From NCBI GenBank assembly GCA_028280265.1, contig JANQMD010000013.1, forward strand, positions 27,744 to 91,743: a stretch of DNA of 64,000 nt, in the 5' to 3' direction. The position numbers and the translations under genes are program-made. Source of the stretch: Flavobacteriaceae bacterium (GTDB lineage Bacteria; Bacteroidota; Bacteroidia; Flavobacteriales; Flavobacteriaceae). Shown piece after piece: positions 6,504-14,385 of the stretch (within the stretch, counting starts at the first letter, position 1; each line of letters starts with the position of its first letter). The notes under the pieces are model-generated. The model did no database searches and was not told where the DNA came from. It saw only the letters and a list, made by a program, of their open reading frames with translations.

Positions 6504-9038
6504 ATGCGACTAAAAAACAAACTTCTTTACGTATTTTTATTTCTATTATCCTTTCAGCTGACTGCTCAAGATTATTTCTTCAAAGACAAAGCACCCTTCA
6601 ATCCTCAAATTCCAAGTCCAGAGGAATTTTTGGGATATCCGATAGGTGAGCAGCATACACGTCATGATCAAATGGTCGCATATTTTTACAAGTTGGCAGA
6701 AGTATCTGATCGAGCTGAAATTGAAGTGTACGGATATACACATGAAAAGAGAAAGTTAGTCATGCTGAGAGTCTCTACTCCGCAGAACCTTCAAAATATT
6801 GAAAGCATAAAAGGCGAACATTTAAAGTTTGTAGACCCAAAGCAAAGTCCCAAAAACTATAATGAAGTCCCTGTCTTTATTCAGCTAGGGTATAATGTTC
6901 ATGGGAACGAACCTTCCGGAGGAGAAGCTGCTTTGCTAACAGCTTACACCTTGGTAGCCTCTAATAGTGCAGAAGTACAAAACTACTTAAACAACTCTGT
7001 TGTCTTTATTGATCCAGTCATCAATCCAGATGGAAGAGATCGTCATACTCAATGGGCCAATCAATACAAAGCTTACTCTTTGGTTTCTGATAATTTGGAT
7101 GCTGAGCACAACGAAATGTGGCCAAGAGGGAGAACCAATCATTATTGGTTTGATTTGAATAGAGACTGGTTGTTAGCTGTACATCCTGAAAGTCAGGGTA
7201 AATTGAAGTGGTATCACAATTGGTATCCGAATGTGGTGACTGATTTTCATGAAATGGGAACCAATAGTCACTACTTTTTTGAGCCCATGAAGCCGATTGG
7301 ATCTCAAGACCCTATCATGCCCAAAGAAAACTATGAAGACCTAAACAACTTGTTTGCTCCTTACTACGCGAAAACCTTGGATAATATAGGCTCTTTGTAT
7401 TACACCAAAGAATCTTTTGACGGTACATATCCAGGTTATGGATCTTCATATCCCGATTTACAAGGAGCTTTGGCTTTGTTATTCGAACAAGCGAGTTCCA
7501 GAGGTCATATTCAAGATACAGATTATGGGAAAATCACTTTTCCTTTCACGATTAGAAATCAGTATCTATCCAGTATTGCTACCATCAAAGCTGCTGTTGA
7601 GAACAAAGCCACGCTTAGAAAATACCAACAAGACTTTTTTAAGTCAGCAGTCAGTAAAAAAGCAAAATCAGGATTTGCAGCCTATGAATTTGGTGATGAT
7701 TATGATCAAAACAGAAACAAAGCTTTCATCGACTTCCTATTGAAGCACAAAATCAAAGTATATAAGAAAAGCAATCGATTTGCTGTTCCTTTGAAACAGA
7801 ACCAACATCGAATGGTACAAACTATGTTTGAAACCTACAACAAATACAGAGACAGTGTTTTTTACGATGCATCGGCTTGGAGTGTGTCTAATTTTTACAA
7901 CATGAAGTCGAAGGGATTGAAATCCTATCGTCTCGGAACAGAAATCACTTCTACAGAGGGAATGGTGAATCCAGCAAAGGTTTCCAAAACAGCATATGCT
8001 TATCTGATGAGTTGGGACGATTATTATGCACCAGCAGCATTGAATTATTTACAACAAAAAGGATTGCAAGCTGCCGTTGCAATGAAGCCTTTTACAGCGA
8101 ATACGAATGCAGGAAATCGATCTTTTCACTATGGAGCCATTATGATTCCTGTGAGTAAGCAGAAAATGAACGCTGAGAAAGTTTTTGAGGTTGTTTCTCA
8201 AGCGCAAAGAAAATTCAATGTTCCTGTTTTTTCTACGAATACAGGATTCAGTATCAAGGGGATTGATTTAGGGAGTAATAACTTTAGAAAAATTCAAAAG
8301 CCCAAAGTAGCCATGCTTGTGGGAGATGGTGTATACTCGTACGAAGCAGGTGAGGTATGGCATCTTTTGGACACGAGGGTTCACATGCCATTGACCAAAC
8401 TACAGTTAAGGTCTTTTGGGAGAGTCTCTTTAGATAAGTATACCACTTTGGTAATGGTTTCGGGGAGTTACGGTCAATTAGATTCTATTCAAAGAAAGAA
8501 AATCAAAGATTGGGTGGGAAAGGGCAATACGCTAATTACCATCGGAAGGGCATCGCAATGGGCCATTCAAAGAAAGCTGGTAAAAGAGAGTTTAACCAAA
8601 GCGCCAAGAAGCAAAGACAAGTCAAAAGAAGTCAAAAGGTTGCCTTATGTTGAAGCTTCAGAGCACATAGGAAGAGAGCGTTTGGGAGGCGCTATTTTTG
8701 AAGTAGACTTGGATGTAACGCATCCACTAGGATTTGGATACAGAGATGCGAGATTGCCCATATATAAAAACAATAGGGTATTTCTTCAACCGAGTAAAAA
8801 TCCTTATGCTACTGTAGCGAAATATACCAAAGACCCACATATAGATGGTTATGTGTCTTCAAAGAACTTAGAAACCTATTTAAAGCCTTCAGCATCATTG
8901 ATTGTGAGTCGACTAGGTAGAGGAAGAGTGGTATTATTTGCAGACAATCCAAACTTTAGAGGAGCTTGGTACGGAACCAATAGACTCTTTTTAAATGCAC
9001 TCTTTTTAGGAAATCATATTTCAATTCCAAGGAACTAA
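6504..9038 (+). CDS. Secreted M14-family zinc carboxypeptidase
   Basis: An 844-residue protein with a signal peptide (cleavage near QLTAQ, residue 21). The M14 catalytic domain spans roughly residues 40-380. Zn ligands are visible as His133 and Glu136 in NVHGNEP and a later His in TDFHEMG (about 249); NPDGRDRH is the usual substrate-binding segment. The last 350 residues look like a class-I-GATase-like accessory domain (VAMLVGDGVYSYEAGEVW) common in Bacteroidota M14 proteins. It should trim peptides in the periplasm or outside. It stands alone and ends at a bidirectional terminator shared with the convergent M61 gene. Confidence 0.85.
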   Translation: MRLKNKLLYVFLFLLSFQLTAQDYFFKDKAPFNPQIPSPEEFLGYPIGEQHTRHDQMVAYFYKLAEVSDRAEIEVYGYTHEKRKLVMLRVSTPQNLQNIESIKGEHLKFVDPKQSPKNYNEVPVFIQLGYNVHGNEPSGGEAALLTAYTLVASNSAEVQNYLNNSVVFIDPVINPDGRDRHTQWANQYKAYSLVSDNLDAEHNEMWPRGRTNHYWFDLNRDWLLAVHPESQGKLKWYHNWYPNVVTDFHEMGTNSHYFFEPMKPIGSQDPIMPKENYEDLNNLFAPYYAKTLDNIGSLYYTKESFDGTYPGYGSSYPDLQGALALLFEQASSRGHIQDTDYGKITFPFTIRNQYLSSIATIKAAVENKATLRKYQQDFFKSAVSKKAKSGFAAYEFGDDYDQNRNKAFIDFLLKHKIKVYKKSNRFAVPLKQNQHRMVQTMFETYNKYRDSVFYDASAWSVSNFYNMKSKGLKSYRLGTEITSTEGMVNPAKVSKTAYAYLMSWDDYYAPAALNYLQQKGLQAAVAMKPFTANTNAGNRSFHYGAIMIPVSKQKMNAEKVFEVVSQAQRKFNVPVFSTNTGFSIKGIDLGSNNFRKIQKPKVAMLVGDGVYSYEAGEVWHLLDTRVHMPLTKLQLRSFGRVSLDKYTTLVMVSGSYGQLDSIQRKKIKDWVGKGNTLITIGRASQWAIQRKLVKESLTKAPRSKDKSKEVKRLPYVEASEHIGRERLGGAIFEVDLDVTHPLGFGYRDARLPIYKNNRVFLQPSKNPYATVAKYTKDPHIDGYVSSKNLETYLKPSASLIVSRLGRGRVVLFADNPNFRGAWYGTNRLFLNALFLGNHISIPRN

Positions 9039-9060
9039 AACAAAAACCCATGAAAAAACT

Positions 9061-9116
9061 AAAAAAGCCACTGGCTACTGAAATAAATTCAGCACAGGCA
9101 GTGGCTTTTTTGGTTT
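9061..9116. terminator. Bidirectional terminator between convergent genes
   Basis: A 13-bp perfect stem, AAAAAAGCCACTG (9061-9073) and CAGTGGCTTTTTT (9099-9111), has A-runs and T-runs on both sides, so it can work in both directions. It serves the M14 gene and the M61 gene. Confidence 0.85.
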
Positions 9117-9130
9117 TTAAAAATTATAGG

Positions 9131-10990
9131 TTACCCTTTTAACCAAGCATTTCTTAAAATCACTTTTGGATTGTCAGCTCCTAAATCTTGAACTTTTAAA
9201 CTAGAGATCTGTGTAGTAGCTTTCACCATTTTTCCTTCTAAAGAAACCTCTTTGCCATCTCTAACAACTTTCAGCTTTATAGGATCTCCTTCTTTCCATT
9301 GGAAAGACTTTCCAATAATTTGACGAGCATTTTGTAAATTAATTTCTTCATCGTTTACAGACTTTAGAATATCTCCAGCTTTCACGCCTAACGCCTCTAG
9401 AGCTGTGTGCGATCTTTTTAGGAAATAAATTTCTTGGTTTCCGTTTACAGAGATGAATGGAGTATTACTTCTGTCTAAGAAAAAACTGGTTTCCACAGTT
9501 TCTGTCTTCTCTTCAACCCCAACTTTTGAAAACAAAGCATTGTAATCAATTGGAGTATTTCCTACAACGTGATTTTTGAAGAATTCACCAACAGCAGGAT
9601 AGGTCATTTTTACGATCTCATCAATAATTAAGTCATCTTTAAATGGTTTTTTAGCACCGTACTTTTCAGATAAATCTTTCATTAAATTTCGAATACCATA
9701 AGCTCCTTTGCTCTCTTCTCTTAAAATAATGTCTAAACTCATACCAATGAGTGCTCCCTTCATGTAAACATTGCTATAATTCTTAGCATACGGTTCATCC
9801 AAGATGTTTTTACTCATTTTGGTAAATGACATGTTATCATCAAAACGCTTTGACGTGCTAATTTTTTGTTGCATTGCGTCGATGAAAGCTTGTTCGTCAA
9901 TAAGCCCCTGATTTACTTGAAATAGATTTGCAAAATATTCAGTCACACCCTCATACATCCATAAGTGTTGCGACATGTTAGGTTCATTAAAATTGAAGGA
10001 GTGAATTTCTTCAGAATGAACAGATAATGGGGTTACAATATGAAAAAATTCATGAGAAATAGTTCCATTAATCATTCCATCTGAAAGCTGTTGCTTTGTA
10101 TACGTTTCTGGATAAACAACAGTAGTTGAAGATAGGTGTTCTAGAGCTCCAAAACTATTCCACTTGTACACTTGCGGATCGAAGAGATATACTAAAATAT
10201 TATACTCGTTGGTCGTTTTAAAACCTTCTAAGAAATTGGTTTGTGCTTCCACCATCTTCTTCAGAGCTTCTTCCACATCCTTTGCAGCATGTACATTGTT
10301 AGGCGAATAAACAGCCAAAGTAACATCGATTCCATTTATATTGAAACTCACAGAATTTTTTGGAGCATACATAATTGGATTGTCAGAAATCTCATCGTAA
10401 CGAGAAGCAATGAATACATCTCCTGTGTTGGTTTCTTTGGTTGTATTCTTATTAATCAATGAAGAGGTTTCGTATAAATTCTCTGGATGACTCACCGTAA
10501 TTTCATAAGGATATTCTTTTTTCCCCTGGAAATAACCTACAAAACCAGGAAGATTTAAGAAGAAATTTTTATCCTTTTCAATATTCGTTCCAGCCATGAC
10601 ATAGATTTTGTGCTCTTTTTCAGAATCAAAAGTGTCTTCCACCCAGTAAGAAACTTTGTCAAGATTTTTAGCATTGTCTACTTGCCAAGAATTGGTATCT
10701 AGTTTTTTAACGGGCATTTCATTTCCGCTATTGTCATAGGCTTTAAAGTCTACAATAAACTTACCGTAATCGCTGATGGCATAAGTCCCAGGAACGATTG
10801 CAGGAATTTGATACACCACATTATCTTCTTTTATTTTTTGAGGATTGACAGTCACTTGAACTTTGTCATCGACAACATTGTTTAAATCAATAGCAATTTC
10901 TATTGTCTTGTTTTCTTTTTTGGCTAGTTTGGTTGTTGAGCAGCCACTAAGGATGACTAGACCGATGACTCCTAAAAGTAATTTTCTCAT
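9131..10990 (-). CDS. M61 (glycyl aminopeptidase) family peptidase with PDZ domain, lipoprotein
   Basis: The start is set at 10990 because MRKLLLGVIGLVILSGC is a good lipoprotein signal; ATGs at 11008 and 11026 are alternatives. The product is about 619 residues. An N-terminal beta domain (IEIAIDLNNVVDDKVQVTV) precedes the metallopeptidase domain with HEFFH (HExxH) and the upstream FGALEHLSST segment. A C-terminal PDZ module (about ALGVKAGDILKSVNDEEINL) follows. M61 enzymes cleave N-terminal Gly/Ala peptides. Location is the envelope. A TATTTTTG box at 11055-11062 on the minus strand is a likely promoter. Confidence 0.88.
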   Translation of the reverse strand: MRKLLLGVIGLVILSGCSTTKLAKKENKTIEIAIDLNNVVDDKVQVTVNPQKIKEDNVVYQIPAIVPGTYAISDYGKFIVDFKAYDNSGNEMPVKKLDTNSWQVDNAKNLDKVSYWVEDTFDSEKEHKIYVMAGTNIEKDKNFFLNLPGFVGYFQGKKEYPYEITVSHPENLYETSSLINKNTTKETNTGDVFIASRYDEISDNPIMYAPKNSVSFNINGIDVTLAVYSPNNVHAAKDVEEALKKMVEAQTNFLEGFKTTNEYNILVYLFDPQVYKWNSFGALEHLSSTTVVYPETYTKQQLSDGMINGTISHEFFHIVTPLSVHSEEIHSFNFNEPNMSQHLWMYEGVTEYFANLFQVNQGLIDEQAFIDAMQQKISTSKRFDDNMSFTKMSKNILDEPYAKNYSNVYMKGALIGMSLDIILREESKGAYGIRNLMKDLSEKYGAKKPFKDDLIIDEIVKMTYPAVGEFFKNHVVGNTPIDYNALFSKVGVEEKTETVETSFFLDRSNTPFISVNGNQEIYFLKRSHTALEALGVKAGDILKSVNDEEINLQNARQIIGKSFQWKEGDPIKLKVVRDGKEVSLEGKMVKATTQISSLKVQDLGADNPKVILRNAWLKG

Positions 10991-11054
10991 AAGTTTGTTG
11001 TATTTCATGTTCGTAGGACGAAACATTAACTTTTTTGTTACGTATTTGAAGTCG

Positions 11055-11062
11055 CAAAAATA
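11055..11062 (-). promoter_or_regulatory. Probable -7 box TATTTTTG for M61 gene
   Basis: The minus strand reads TATTTTTG, a full TAnnTTTG match, about 30-65 bases before the candidate starts. No clear TTG was found at the right distance, so support is partial. Confidence 0.4.
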
Positions 11063-11164
11063 AGATAGTTTGTGAATTATGACTGTTAAGAATTTGTGAG
11101 AGTTTTTTACAGGGTCGAGTCATCAAACCAATGAGAAAACACTTTTTTATGAATTCCTAGCTTT

Positions 11165-11272
11165 ACTTCGACACGCTCATCCTGACACGCAGGAATGACA
11201 AATCGTTTAATGCTTTCTTTTTTAGATTTTTAAGAGTGTATTTGCAATGATTTCTTATATTGAAATGACATT
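11165..11272. repeat. Degenerate dispersed repeat
   Basis: Contains ACTTCGACACGCTCATCCTGA and AGGAATGACA, and ends with TTGAAATGACATTAACTG, nearly the same end as the repeat at 2498-2580 (GAAATGACATTAATTG). It fills the space between the M61 promoter region and sigZ. Confidence 0.5.
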
Positions 11273-11810
11273 AACTGCATATTTTACAATCTTTTTTATC
11301 TTGAATTTCACCTACAAGATGACCTTTGTCGTTTAAAGAAAATCCACAACAATCCATAAAACCTTGAGCAATAAGTTTACGAGCTCTTTGAATTTGAGAT
11401 TTTACTGTTGGTATAGGAATGCCTAACTGATTGGCTACTTCTGACTGTTTCAGCCCCTTAATGTCTGATAAGAAAATGGGATCACGGTATTTTTTAGGGA
11501 GCCCTAATAATATGCCATGCAAGCAATCTTCTTCGGTATGTGAATCTTCTACGATTTCGGATTCAGATTCGAAATGAGCTATTTCAAAAGTCTGATTGGA
11601 TTGTTTGAAATAATCCACCATTGTATTTCTTGCTATGGAAAAAATCCAAGGCTTTAATTTCGTTAAATCATTTAGCGTATGAAGCTTGGTATGAATTTTT
11701 AAAAAAACTTCTTGTGTGATATCATTAGTCACAACAGAATCTTTTACTCTACTAAGAATAAAATGTTTAACGTCTTGAGAGTATGTGGTCCAAACTTCTT
11801 GTGTGGTCAT
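11271..11810 (-). CDS. sigZ: ECF-type sigma factor, SigZ-like
   Basis: The track start (11837) lies inside a palindromic repeat, so I choose the ATG at 11810 (MTTQEVW), giving 179 residues. Sigma region 2 is seen as DITQEVFLKIHTKL and KPWIFSIARNTMVDYF, and region 4 as GLPKKYRDPIFLSDIKGLKQSEVANQLGIP. The C-terminus carries paired cysteines (MDCCGF and CKIC), as in SigZ-type sigma factors, and could bind metal or sense redox state. No anti-sigma gene is adjacent. A gene for a 36-residue cysteine-rich peptide lies upstream on the same strand, which points to metal or thiol stress. Confidence 0.8.
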   Translation of the reverse strand: MTTQEVWTTYSQDVKHFILSRVKDSVVTNDITQEVFLKIHTKLHTLNDLTKLKPWIFSIARNTMVDYFKQSNQTFEIAHFESESEIVEDSHTEEDCLHGILLGLPKKYRDPIFLSDIKGLKQSEVANQLGIPIPTVKSQIQRARKLIAQGFMDCCGFSLNDKGHLVGEIQDKKDCKICS

Positions 11811-11832
11811 ATATAAGTCATATAAATGAAAT

Positions 11833-11900
11833 GTCATTGCGAAGGAAGAATAACTGAAGCAATCTCATAATACGGACTGCTACGTTTCCCTCGCAGTGAC
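11833..11900. repeat. Palindromic dispersed repeat (GTCATTGCGAAGGA...TCCCTCGCAGTGAC)
   Basis: The 14-base ends are inverted repeats with two mismatches. The motif GTCATTGCGA...GAAGCAATCT is the classic form of widely dispersed bacterial palindromic repeats. It lies between the cysteine-rich peptide gene and sigZ, where it could act as an RNA hairpin that dampens read-through. Confidence 0.65.
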
Positions 11901-11907
11901 AGTAAGT

Positions 11908-12018
11908 TTAACAACAATTACAACTAGAGCAATTGCAGTTCTGACAAGTACAACTTTTACAATTGCCACTTACGCATTCTGTACAATCACATGCACATTG
12001 ATTTTTATCTTTTGTCAT
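11908..12018 (-). CDS. Cysteine-rich metallothionein-like peptide (36 aa)
   Basis: This small gene is missing from the ORF track. It reads MTKDKNQCACDCTEC and continues as CxC, CxxC and CC clusters, with 12 cysteines in 36 residues and no aromatic residues. That composition is typical of metal-thiolate proteins (metallothioneins), though I cannot place it in a named family. It lies 97 bases upstream of sigZ on the same strand and divergent from a GbsR-type regulator. A TATCTTTT box (12053-12060, minus strand) may be its promoter. It probably buffers soft metals such as Cu, Zn or Cd in the cytosol; this is inferred from composition and context. Confidence 0.7.
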   Translation of the reverse strand: MTKDKNQCACDCTECVSGNCKSCTCQNCNCSSCNCC

Positions 12019-12093
12019 TCTATGAAATTTTTAAAATTCATAAAGTAGACCTAAAAGATATAAAAAAGATGCAATTTTTTTAAATTATTTTAT

Positions 12094-12111
12094 TTTCAAA
12101 AATTATTGAAA
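12094..12111. promoter_or_regulatory. Candidate operator TTTCA-N8-TGAAA (copy 1)
   Basis: TTTCAAAAATTATTGAAA is an inverted repeat that overlaps the -33 TTG of the gbsR-like promoter. A second copy with the same spacing, also followed by GTTT(T)AAA, lies at 12662-12679 before the membrane-protein genes. Likely binding site of the GbsR-type regulator. Confidence 0.55.
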
Positions 12112-12135
12112 GTTTTAAATTATTTTATATCTTTG
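12106..12135 (+). promoter_or_regulatory. Promoter TTG-N19-TATCTTTG (leaderless start)
   Basis: TTG at 12106-12108 and TATCTTTG at 12128-12135 are a textbook match. The ATG at 12140 begins only four bases after the -7 box, so transcription should start at or next to the start codon. Confidence 0.75.
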
Positions 12136-12139
12136 TTGC

Positions 12140-12643
12140 ATGAAGTTAGAAGAGGCTAAAATAAAATACATTCACACTTGGGGTAGTTTGGCTACCAGCT
12201 GGGGAATCAATAAAACCATGGCACAAGTACACGCTCTATTGTTAACCTCTATTGAGCCTCTTTCAGCAGAAGACATTATGGAAGCATTAAAGATATCTCG
12301 GGGAAATGTGAATATGAATGTGAGAGCTTTAATAGATTGGGGAATAGTTCGCAAAGAATTCATAGTAGGAGAGCGCAAAGAATTTTTTGTAGCAGATAAA
12401 GATATCTGGGAATTATTTAAGCAAATTACCAAAGAGAGGAAGAAAAGAGAAATAGAACCAGTTCTTAGAGTCTTGGAAGATCTCCAAGATTTAGAAGAAT
12501 CTGGCGAAGAAGCCGAGCAATTCAAAAAGCTTCTGAAGGATTTATCTTCCGTAACAAATACGGTAAATGGTATTTTAGATAAAGCCATTAAGGCAGATGA
12601 ACATTGGCTGTTATCTAATTTTACTAAGATGATAAAAAAGTAA
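12140..12643 (+). CDS. GbsR/MarR-family transcriptional regulator
   Basis: A 167-residue DNA-binding protein. A winged-helix lies at residues 20-85 (MAQVHALLLTSIEPLSAEDIMEALKISRGNVNMNVRALIDWGIV), the hallmark of GbsR-type MarR relatives; a long helical C-terminus (KKREIEPVLRVLEDLQDLEE) gives dimerisation. The start codon sits four bases after the -7 box, so the message is probably leaderless. A palindrome overlaps its own promoter, pointing to autoregulation. The same palindrome occurs before the next genes, so the two membrane proteins and the epimerase are likely targets. Confidence 0.85.
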   Translation: MKLEEAKIKYIHTWGSLATSWGINKTMAQVHALLLTSIEPLSAEDIMEALKISRGNVNMNVRALIDWGIVRKEFIVGERKEFFVADKDIWELFKQITKERKKREIEPVLRVLEDLQDLEESGEEAEQFKKLLKDLSSVTNTVNGILDKAIKADEHWLLSNFTKMIKK

Positions 12644-12661
12644 AAAAATTTAAAAAAAAAT

Positions 12662-12679
12662 TTTCAATAATTCCTGAAA
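12662..12679. promoter_or_regulatory. Candidate operator TTTCA-N8-TGAAA (copy 2)
   Basis: TTTCAATAATTCCTGAAA followed by GTTTAAAA, matching the layout of copy 1 at 12094. It lies 20 bases before the ATG at 12699. Confidence 0.5.
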
Positions 12680-12698
12680 GTTTAAAAACAATAAAAGA

Positions 12699-13040
12699 AT
12701 GATATACATTAGTTACATACTTTATTTACTACTTAGTAGTTGTATTGTGTTTTGGGTAGGAGACTTTTGTTATCAAAATGGTAAAGTATATATATCAAAT
12801 TACTTTCCAAATCATTTGAATATTGGAAATAGAATTAACAGACTACTACGCATCGCTTACTATTTGTTAAATATAGGTCTAACAGTCTTTAGTTTGTACT
12901 CCATAAACAATATTGAAAATCTGGAAATGATGGTGGTAGAAGTGAGTGAAATGCTTGGTTTCATTTTACTAATCATTGGGGTTTTACACTTCAATAATAT
13001 CATTATGATTTCTGTATTATATAAACATTTTAAAAATTGA
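12699..13040 (+). CDS. Small membrane protein, paralogue A (unknown function)
   Basis: A 113-residue protein with three likely membrane segments: residues 2-22, about 50-68 and about 84-106. It resembles the next gene in layout: a first segment, then FCYQNGKVYI versus HLFKHGKIFM, then a YYLLNIGLTV versus FYLVNIGFAM segment. The two are probably an old tandem duplication. I do not recognise a named family. It is the first gene of a run with the paralogue and a TIGR01777 epimerase, behind a palindrome shared with the gbsR-like gene. Confidence 0.65.
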   Translation: MIYISYILYLLLSSCIVFWVGDFCYQNGKVYISNYFPNHLNIGNRINRLLRIAYYLLNIGLTVFSLYSINNIENLEMMVVEVSEMLGFILLIIGVLHFNNIIMISVLYKHFKN

Positions 13041-13044
13041 AATT

Positions 13045-13446
13045 ATGAGCACTAATTATGAATTACTATCGTATCTTATTTATTTACCTGTAAGTATCTT
13101 ATTAACTACTTATGTATCTCACCATTTATTCAAGCATGGAAAGATCTTTATGTTAGATATTTTCCATCAGAAAACAGCTATAGCTTTAGCTACCAATAAA
13201 CTTTTTAAAATTGGATTTTATTTAGTGAATATTGGTTTTGCTATGCGAATTATAAAAGTATACCTAATTGAGAACTCTCAGCAATTGGTAGAGGTTCTAA
13301 GTGCTAAAATAGGAGGATTTTCCATCTATTTGGGTATAGTAATGATCCTATTTATTCTGTTTTTCTTAAAAGGAAGAAAAGCAAGTAGAAGTCTCAAAAG
13401 AGGCGAAGAAGAGCAAAATACTATTGAGCAAACGACAGTCATATGA
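13045..13446 (+). CDS. Small membrane protein, paralogue B (unknown function)
   Basis: A 133-residue protein with three likely membrane segments and a charged cytosolic tail (KGRKASRSLKRGEEEQ). It shares the [FY]YL[LV]NIG segment and the preceding xHGK/xNGK turn with the gene upstream, so the two are paralogues. It follows by four bases and its stop overlaps the ATG of the epimerase (ATGA), which implies tight co-translation. The function is unknown; the pairing could reflect a heterodimeric membrane complex. Confidence 0.65.
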   Translation: MSTNYELLSYLIYLPVSILLTTYVSHHLFKHGKIFMLDIFHQKTAIALATNKLFKIGFYLVNIGFAMRIIKVYLIENSQQLVEVLSAKIGGFSIYLGIVMILFILFFLKGRKASRSLKRGEEEQNTIEQTTVI

Positions 13447-14336
13447 AAATTATTATCGCAGGAGGAACAGGATATCTGGGACGGTTATTATCCAGTCATT
13501 TTTTAAAAGATCAAAAGAATAAAATCTTCATTTTATCTAGAACTGAAAAATTGAACAAAAGAAATCTTCATTATCTAAAATGGGATGGGAAAACAAGAGG
13601 TTACTGGGAGCAATTTCTAGAAGATGCAGATGTATTAATTAATCTAGCTGGAAAATCTGTTAATTGCAGGTATACATCAGAAAATAAAGAAGAGATTTAT
13701 GCAAGTCGAACTGAAAGTACCCATATTTTATGTCGTGTTGTACAAGATTTAAAAAAGCCTCCCAAAGTTTTTATTCAATCATCTTCAGCGACCATCTACA
13801 GGCATTCGGAAGATAAGTTAATGACAGAAAGAAGAGGAGAAATAGGAGTTGATTTTTCTATGGATGTTTGTAAAAAATGGGAAATAGTATTCAATTTATA
13901 TAAACTTCCAAAGACGAAAAAAATCATTACAAGAACATCAATAGTAATGGGAAATAAAGGAGGAGCTTTGCCAATGATAAAAATGTTAGTGATGCTTGGA
14001 TTTGGAGGAAAGCAAGGTAATGGAAAGCAATTCATTAGCTGGATTTCTGAAGAAGATTATGTTCGATCGATCATTCATCTTTTGAAACAAGAAGAAGGAG
14101 TCTATAATCTTTGTGTTCCGAATCCATTGAAGAATGAGACATTTCAGAGGAAACTAAGAATGAAACTAGGTATGTACTTTGGATTAAATACTCCGGAGTG
14201 GTTATTGAAATTAGGATCGAGAATTGTTGGAGCAGAACCAGAATTGATTTTAAAAAGCAGAAGAGTATATCCTGAAAAATTACTGAAAACAGGATTTAAC
14301 TTTAAAACAAATAATTTCGATGCGCTAACCATCTGA
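13443..14336 (+). CDS. TIGR01777-family NAD(P)-dependent epimerase/SDR
   Basis: A 297-residue extended short-chain dehydrogenase. The Rossmann motif GGTGYLG is at residues 7-13, the LINLAGKSVNCRY segment at about 67 is typical of the TIGR01777 (SDR39U1/YfcH) family, and the C-terminal DUF1731-like tail (TPEWLLKLGSRIVGAEPELILKS) is present. No YxxxK is obvious, as often in this family. The reaction is unknown. It is co-translated with the two membrane proteins (4-base overlap), and so may act on a product at the membrane. Confidence 0.85.
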   Translation: MKIIIAGGTGYLGRLLSSHFLKDQKNKIFILSRTEKLNKRNLHYLKWDGKTRGYWEQFLEDADVLINLAGKSVNCRYTSENKEEIYASRTESTHILCRVVQDLKKPPKVFIQSSSATIYRHSEDKLMTERRGEIGVDFSMDVCKKWEIVFNLYKLPKTKKIITRTSIVMGNKGGALPMIKMLVMLGFGGKQGNGKQFISWISEEDYVRSIIHLLKQEEGVYNLCVPNPLKNETFQRKLRMKLGMYFGLNTPEWLLKLGSRIVGAEPELILKSRRVYPEKLLKTGFNFKTNNFDALTI

Positions 14337-14357
14337 AACTATGAAAAAGAAGAAAGT

Positions 14358-14383
14358 AAAAACGCCGCAATTGCGGCGTTTTT
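14358..14383. terminator. Bidirectional terminator
   Basis: AAAAACGCCGCAA / TTGCGGCGTTTTT is a perfect 26-base palindrome between convergent genes. Confidence 0.85.
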
Positions 14384-14385
14384 AA

